From contig SOKC01000113.1 in the NCBI GenBank assembly GCA_004376325.1, positions 1-10,110 of the forward strand: a stretch of DNA of 10,110 nucleotides, in the 5' to 3' direction. This stretch comes from Actinomycetota bacterium (GTDB taxonomy: Bacteria > Actinomycetota > Humimicrobiia > Humimicrobiales > Humimicrobiaceae). The position numbers and the translations under genes were made by a program. Under the pieces are notes generated by a model, which saw only the letters and a list, made by a program, of their open reading frames with translations, ran no database searches and was not told the DNA's origin. Below, one piece after another: positions 7,637-10,110 of this stretch. Positions within the stretch are counted from its first letter, which is position 1, and each line of letters begins with the position of its first letter.

Positions 7637-8824
7637 TTACTTTTTACTGGATAATAAATTTTTATATAAGCCGATATATTTAATAGCAATTTCTTCAGCT
7701 GAATACTGCTTTGCCTTGTAAATACAATTTTCCGACATGCTAAAAATCAGCTCCGGGTTGTCAATAAAAAGTGTTATTTTACTTTCCAGGTCTCCATTTT
7801 TATCAGGATCAAAAATAAATCCGGTTTTACCATCTTCAATTAATTCGGGAATACCGCCTCCGTTAGAACCGATTACGGGGACCCCATATGAATATGCTTC
7901 TATGATTACTCTACCAAAAGGTTCATTCCATAAAGAAGGCATAATCAGTACATCTATTTTTGACATAAATTCCGAAATATTTAAAAACCCTAAAAACTTA
8001 ATATTTTTAGCAGAAAATTTTAATCTAAGATTTTCTTCAGAATTCTTATTTTTAGCTTTACCCAATATTATAAGATTTGCATTACTCTGCATGCTGCTAA
8101 AAGTCTCCAGGAGTTTTTCTATTCCCTTTGTCTGGCTTATTAAACCGATAAATGCAAATGTTAATGGTTCATGGATCATTTCTTTCTGGCTAATACCTGT
8201 GTTGATTCTAACAGGAGAGCCAATTATAAATTTTTTAGAAAAAGGAAAAAACCCTTCGTTGGTATGCCTTATTAAGATATAGTTTGTTAGTCCGACAACG
8301 ACATCAACATTTTTTGAGAAAAATTTCTTGGGAAATGAAAAAAGCCTGCATGTATAACATAATGAGGTGCAATTTCTATTTTTTGAAAACATGGTTGATT
8401 TCCAGCACAATAAATAATAATCATGTAAAGTATGAACTGATGGTATATTATTTTTTTTGATTACTGTCCAAAAAGAGTAAGATAAGCCTATAAGGTTATT
8501 GGTATAAACAATATCAGGATTTTCAGATTTAAGTATTTTATTCAATTTTCTGTCAATGACAGGATTTTTTATACTTAACAGATGCCGTAAAGGAATTAAT
8601 AATTTTATATATCTATTAGATTTAAAAAGCCAGAAAAAATTTGAATGATAAATATAATAAACTTTTACACCATTAACGAAGTCTATATAATTTTTATTTG
8701 ATAAAGTAATGACCACGATTTCAATGCCCTTTTTTTGCTGTTCCTCGGCCAGTGTCTGTACTGAAATCTCAGCACCTCCTATTATATTTGGATAGTATAA
8801 AGAATTTATCATCAAAACCTTCAT
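7637..8824 (-). CDS. GT4-family glycosyltransferase with Cys cluster
   Basis: A 395-residue GT-B retaining glycosyltransferase. It begins MKVLMINSLYYP with a GGAE loop at 16-19. HTLHDYYLLC (131-140) leads into a cysteine group C140, C152, C156, C159, a feature of one GT4 clade and perhaps structural. The donor-side motif E-x7-E is E301 and E309 in SLWNEPFGRVIIEA, followed by GVPVIGSNGGGIPELI and GKTGFIF. The frame is intact and length normal. Its start lies 4 bases after the stop of the flippase relic, and its first 77 bases fall in the perfect inverted repeat shared with 1947-2023. A frameshifted cupin gene follows. With the flippase upstream reduced to a relic, its transcription depends on a promoter further up the minus strand, none of which is obvious. 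The sugar transferred is unknown. Confidence 0.93.
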   Translation of the reverse strand: MKVLMINSLYYPNIIGGAEISVQTLAEEQQKKGIEIVVITLSNKNYIDFVNGVKVYYIYHSNFFWLFKSNRYIKLLIPLRHLLSIKNPVIDRKLNKILKSENPDIVYTNNLIGLSYSFWTVIKKNNIPSVHTLHDYYLLCWKSTMFSKNRNCTSLCYTCRLFSFPKKFFSKNVDVVVGLTNYILIRHTNEGFFPFSKKFIIGSPVRINTGISQKEMIHEPLTFAFIGLISQTKGIEKLLETFSSMQSNANLIILGKAKNKNSEENLRLKFSAKNIKFLGFLNISEFMSKIDVLIMPSLWNEPFGRVIIEAYSYGVPVIGSNGGGIPELIEDGKTGFIFDPDKNGDLESKITLFIDNPELIFSMSENCIYKAKQYSAEEIAIKYIGLYKNLLSSKK

Positions 8825-8919
8825 ATTATCATTTTCTGTTGAAATATTTTTTTAAAAATTTTTTTATTAAAGATGGCAAATAACTTGAATAATTATCTAT
8901 AATCCATCCCGGAATATCA
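8748..8919 (-). repeat. Right arm of the perfect 172-bp inverted repeat
   Basis: Identical to the reverse complement of 1852-2023 at all 172 positions. On the minus strand it contains the last 91 bases of a flippase gene, here unreachable in frame, and the first 77 bases of the intact GT4 gene. Upstream on the minus strand it abuts a 63-bp unexplained filler; downstream the GT4 gene continues normally. Confidence 0.97.
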
Positions 8920-9139
8920 ATATGCCAGCATTATTATGCCTTCTACAAGTATCAGCAAATCTTCTAACTGGATTCAAAGTGTTTAATATTGTCGCAATAA
9001 CGATAGTACCAAAATCTGCAGGAACTATTAATTTTGCAAGGATTATACTTGCGACAAATTTTAGTATTATAAGTACTATGACCCTTGTAAGACTCCAATT
9101 TATTCCTGTTATTGTACTTGTGTATATATGCTTATCCAT
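8829..9139 (-). pseudogene. Chimeric flippase relic (first 52 codons, filler, last 30 codons)
   Basis: From ATG 9139 to about 8983 the minus strand encodes a Wzx N-terminus (TGINWSLTRV, VPADFGTIVIATIL). It is about 80% identical in DNA to the intact flippase start at 428-584. A 63-bp filler at 8920-8982 of unknown origin follows, and then the last 91 bases of the intact flippase, identical to 1852-1942. About 1.27 kb of the middle of the gene is missing. The filler puts the 3' piece out of frame, and translation ends at 8897 with a product of 80 residues holding at most one or two membrane helices. No transport function is possible. The divergent 5' end and identical 3' end show that two flippase alleles were combined. 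Confidence 0.9.
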
Positions 9140-9166
9140 TTAATTTCAAAACACTCTAAGTTTAAA

Positions 9167-9235
9167 AACTTTTACCCGAATGCTTTTATATTCTTTACCA
9201 TTATCTTGAAGTACTTAATATATCAGCATTATTAA
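9167..9235 (-). repeat. Right arm of the 69-bp inverted repeat
   Basis: Matches bases 1-69 in inverted orientation at 67 of 69 positions. On the minus strand it begins 2 bases after the displaced stop of the cupin gene (9237-9239) and ends about 28 bases before the flippase relic start. It therefore forms most of the cupin-flippase intergenic leader. In this copy it leads straight into a leader with GAGTGTTTTGAAATTAA before the ATG, similar to the last 29 bases before the flippase at 428. Confidence 0.9.
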
Positions 9236-9236
9236 T

Positions 9237-9362
9237 TTAAAAAAGCTGCAACTTGGTATGTAGAAGATTTAAGATTTTTTTAAGTTTTCTTTCCCATCTA
9301 CCCCTGTCCATCACTCTTGTGAAAAAATAAGCAAGGATATTAAAAACTTTGTTTATTATCTT
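9237..9362 (-). other. Out-of-frame C-terminal tail of the cupin gene
   Basis: One frame over from the cupin stop at 9356-9358, 41 codons read from AAG at 9362 to the TAA at 9237-9239. They contain ILAYFFTRVMDRGRWERKLK followed by KIL. This aligns without gaps to the tail of the other cupin (LLSYYFHKLIKLKFWKSKLK, then KIL), which is in frame there. The shift lies in a run of seven A in coding sense (9361-9367); eight would join the tail to the cupin. The tail is hydrophobic then strongly basic, so it may be a membrane-attachment segment. Confidence 0.8.
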
Positions 9363-10108
9363 TTTTTATGAGTATGAAATTCAAATACTATATATTTAGC
9401 TGGAGTTGTGCCGGGATTACATATACCATGGGGTTTCCGTGCTGGATAGAAAAGAACATCGTAAGGCTTGGCCTTTTGGCCAATAGTTTCTATCTCACCT
9501 TCCAGGACTATAATGGCGACATCATAAGTATCACTATGAGGTTTGTAACCCGACCCAGGCATAAGAATAGAAATATGACAATGAAGTTTTTTCAGGTAAC
9601 CAGTTGGACCCTCAAAAAGAACCTGAGAGTAAAAACCATTTTTAATATCTGAATGTTCAACTCTGTCAAACATATTAAAACAGCCTAAAGTAGGAACGGA
9701 AGCAGTATTTTTCAAACCTGTATACCAATGAAAGGTTAGATAATTGGCATGTTCTTCACTTGTTGCCTGATGTGTATGAGTAAAATAAGATGAATAGTAA
9801 ACAAACTGGCCTTTTTCAATTGGAATAGATTTAATTTTATCAGGGGAAAATTTGTTAGCGAGAACAAGATTAAGATTGCCAGATAAAAGCATTAAAAGTT
9901 CTTCCCCTTTATGCGAATGAGGAGTATGAGGGCTATAACCGAATGATAAAGCAGATGCATGACAGGATATCTCACTCAAACCCGCTGTAATGCCATCAAA
10001 AAGTGGATAATGTTTCAATGTTTCATCCTTGGAAAGTGATAATGGGATTCTAAGTGGATAGACCTGATTATTAAGTGTTAAGAGATAAGATAAATAAATT
10101 ATTAAATG
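9356..10108 (-). CDS. Double-cupin protein, start beyond or near the window edge
   Basis: A paralogue of the cupin gene at 6720-7549. The first cupin carries HTPHSHKGEE (HxHx3E) and FTHTHQAT; the second carries LHCHISILMPGSGYKPHSD and then KPHGICN, with a variant metal site (H-x-D plus a distal H). The frame is open to the window edge. The conserved N-terminal stretch VYPLRIPLSLSKDE lies upstream of the TTG at 10018, so coding begins before that codon even though no in-frame ATG is visible. By alignment the start should lie near 10090 or further out. The stop at 9356 is early: 41 more codons of family-like tail continue in another frame to 9237. The gene heads the minus-strand order cupin, flippase, GT4, cupin. 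Substrate and reaction are unknown; bicupins include isomerases, dioxygenases and binding proteins. Confidence 0.75.
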   Translation of the reverse strand, partial: HLIIYLSYLLTLNNQVYPLRIPLSLSKDETLKHYPLFDGITAGLSEISCHASALSFGYSPHTPHSHKGEELLMLLSGNLNLVLANKFSPDKIKSIPIEKGQFVYYSSYFTHTHQATSEEHANYLTFHWYTGLKNTASVPTLGCFNMFDRVEHSDIKNGFYSQVLFEGPTGYLKKLHCHISILMPGSGYKPHSDTYDVAIIVLEGEIETIGQKAKPYDVLFYPARKPHGICNPGTTPAKYIVFEFHTHKKR

Positions 10109-10110
10109 AT

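Noticed and set aside
7737..8282. 181-codon plus-strand open frame inside the minus-strand GT4 gene
   Set aside because: The minus-strand frame has full GT4 motifs; the plus-strand product is a low-complexity shadow.
8920..8982. Filler reading ADTCRRHNNAGI as a ribose-5-phosphate isomerase B-like fragment
   Set aside because: The likeness is to a short HNxA stretch only, too little to support homology.
1..10110. CRISPR array, tRNA, rRNA or riboswitch
   Set aside because: No spaced direct repeats, no cloverleaf-type sequence and no recognisable conserved RNA motif was found on either strand.

Overview
This window is part of an AT-rich bacterial surface-polysaccharide locus. It carries a Wzx-type flippase, two GT4 glycosyltransferases, a WecG/TagA-family glycosyltransferase, two radical SAM genes and two copies of a double-cupin gene. 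The gene content shows a bacterium that exports a lipid-linked glycan. Low GC, IS3-family remnants and several broken genes suggest a variable accessory region. The species cannot be named from the sequence. No initiating sugar-phosphate transferase and no Wzy polymerase is visible, so the locus must continue outside the window or be supplemented elsewhere.

Layout. Plus strand, 428-6673: intact flippase, a 26-codon stub of a GT4 gene cut off at an IS3-type end, an intact GT4 gene, a WecG/TagA-like gene, a decayed IS3 transposase tail with its terminal repeat, a good promoter, an intact SPASM radical SAM gene, and a second radical SAM gene broken by a frameshift at its cluster-binding motif. 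Minus strand, reading from the right edge to 6720: a double-cupin gene whose C-terminal tail is knocked out of frame, a chimeric flippase relic, an intact GT4 gene, and a second double-cupin gene with a one-base frameshift. The two blocks converge at 6674-6719.

Main structural observation. The left and right parts are inverted, mosaic copies of one ancestral order, cupin - flippase - GT4. A 69-bp stretch before the flippase matches at 67 positions (1-69 versus 9167-9235). The two flippase 5' ends are only about 80% alike. A 172-bp stretch spanning the flippase end and the GT4 start (1852-2023 versus 8748-8919) is base-for-base identical in inverted orientation. The intact flippase is joined to the broken GT4, and the broken flippase to the intact GT4. 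Flipping the 6.7-kb segment between the 172-bp repeats would put intact with intact (flippase-GT4-cupin) and relic with relic. This could be a real inversion, an invertible state, or a repeat-induced misassembly.

Function. The GT4 enzymes and the WecG/TagA enzyme would build a repeat unit on an undecaprenyl carrier, and the flippase would move it across the inner membrane. The radical SAM and cupin proteins are candidate tailoring enzymes of unknown substrate. Three separate frameshifts are each most simply explained by a missing base at an A run (as read in the coding strand), so either the locus is decaying or the consensus has homopolymer errors.
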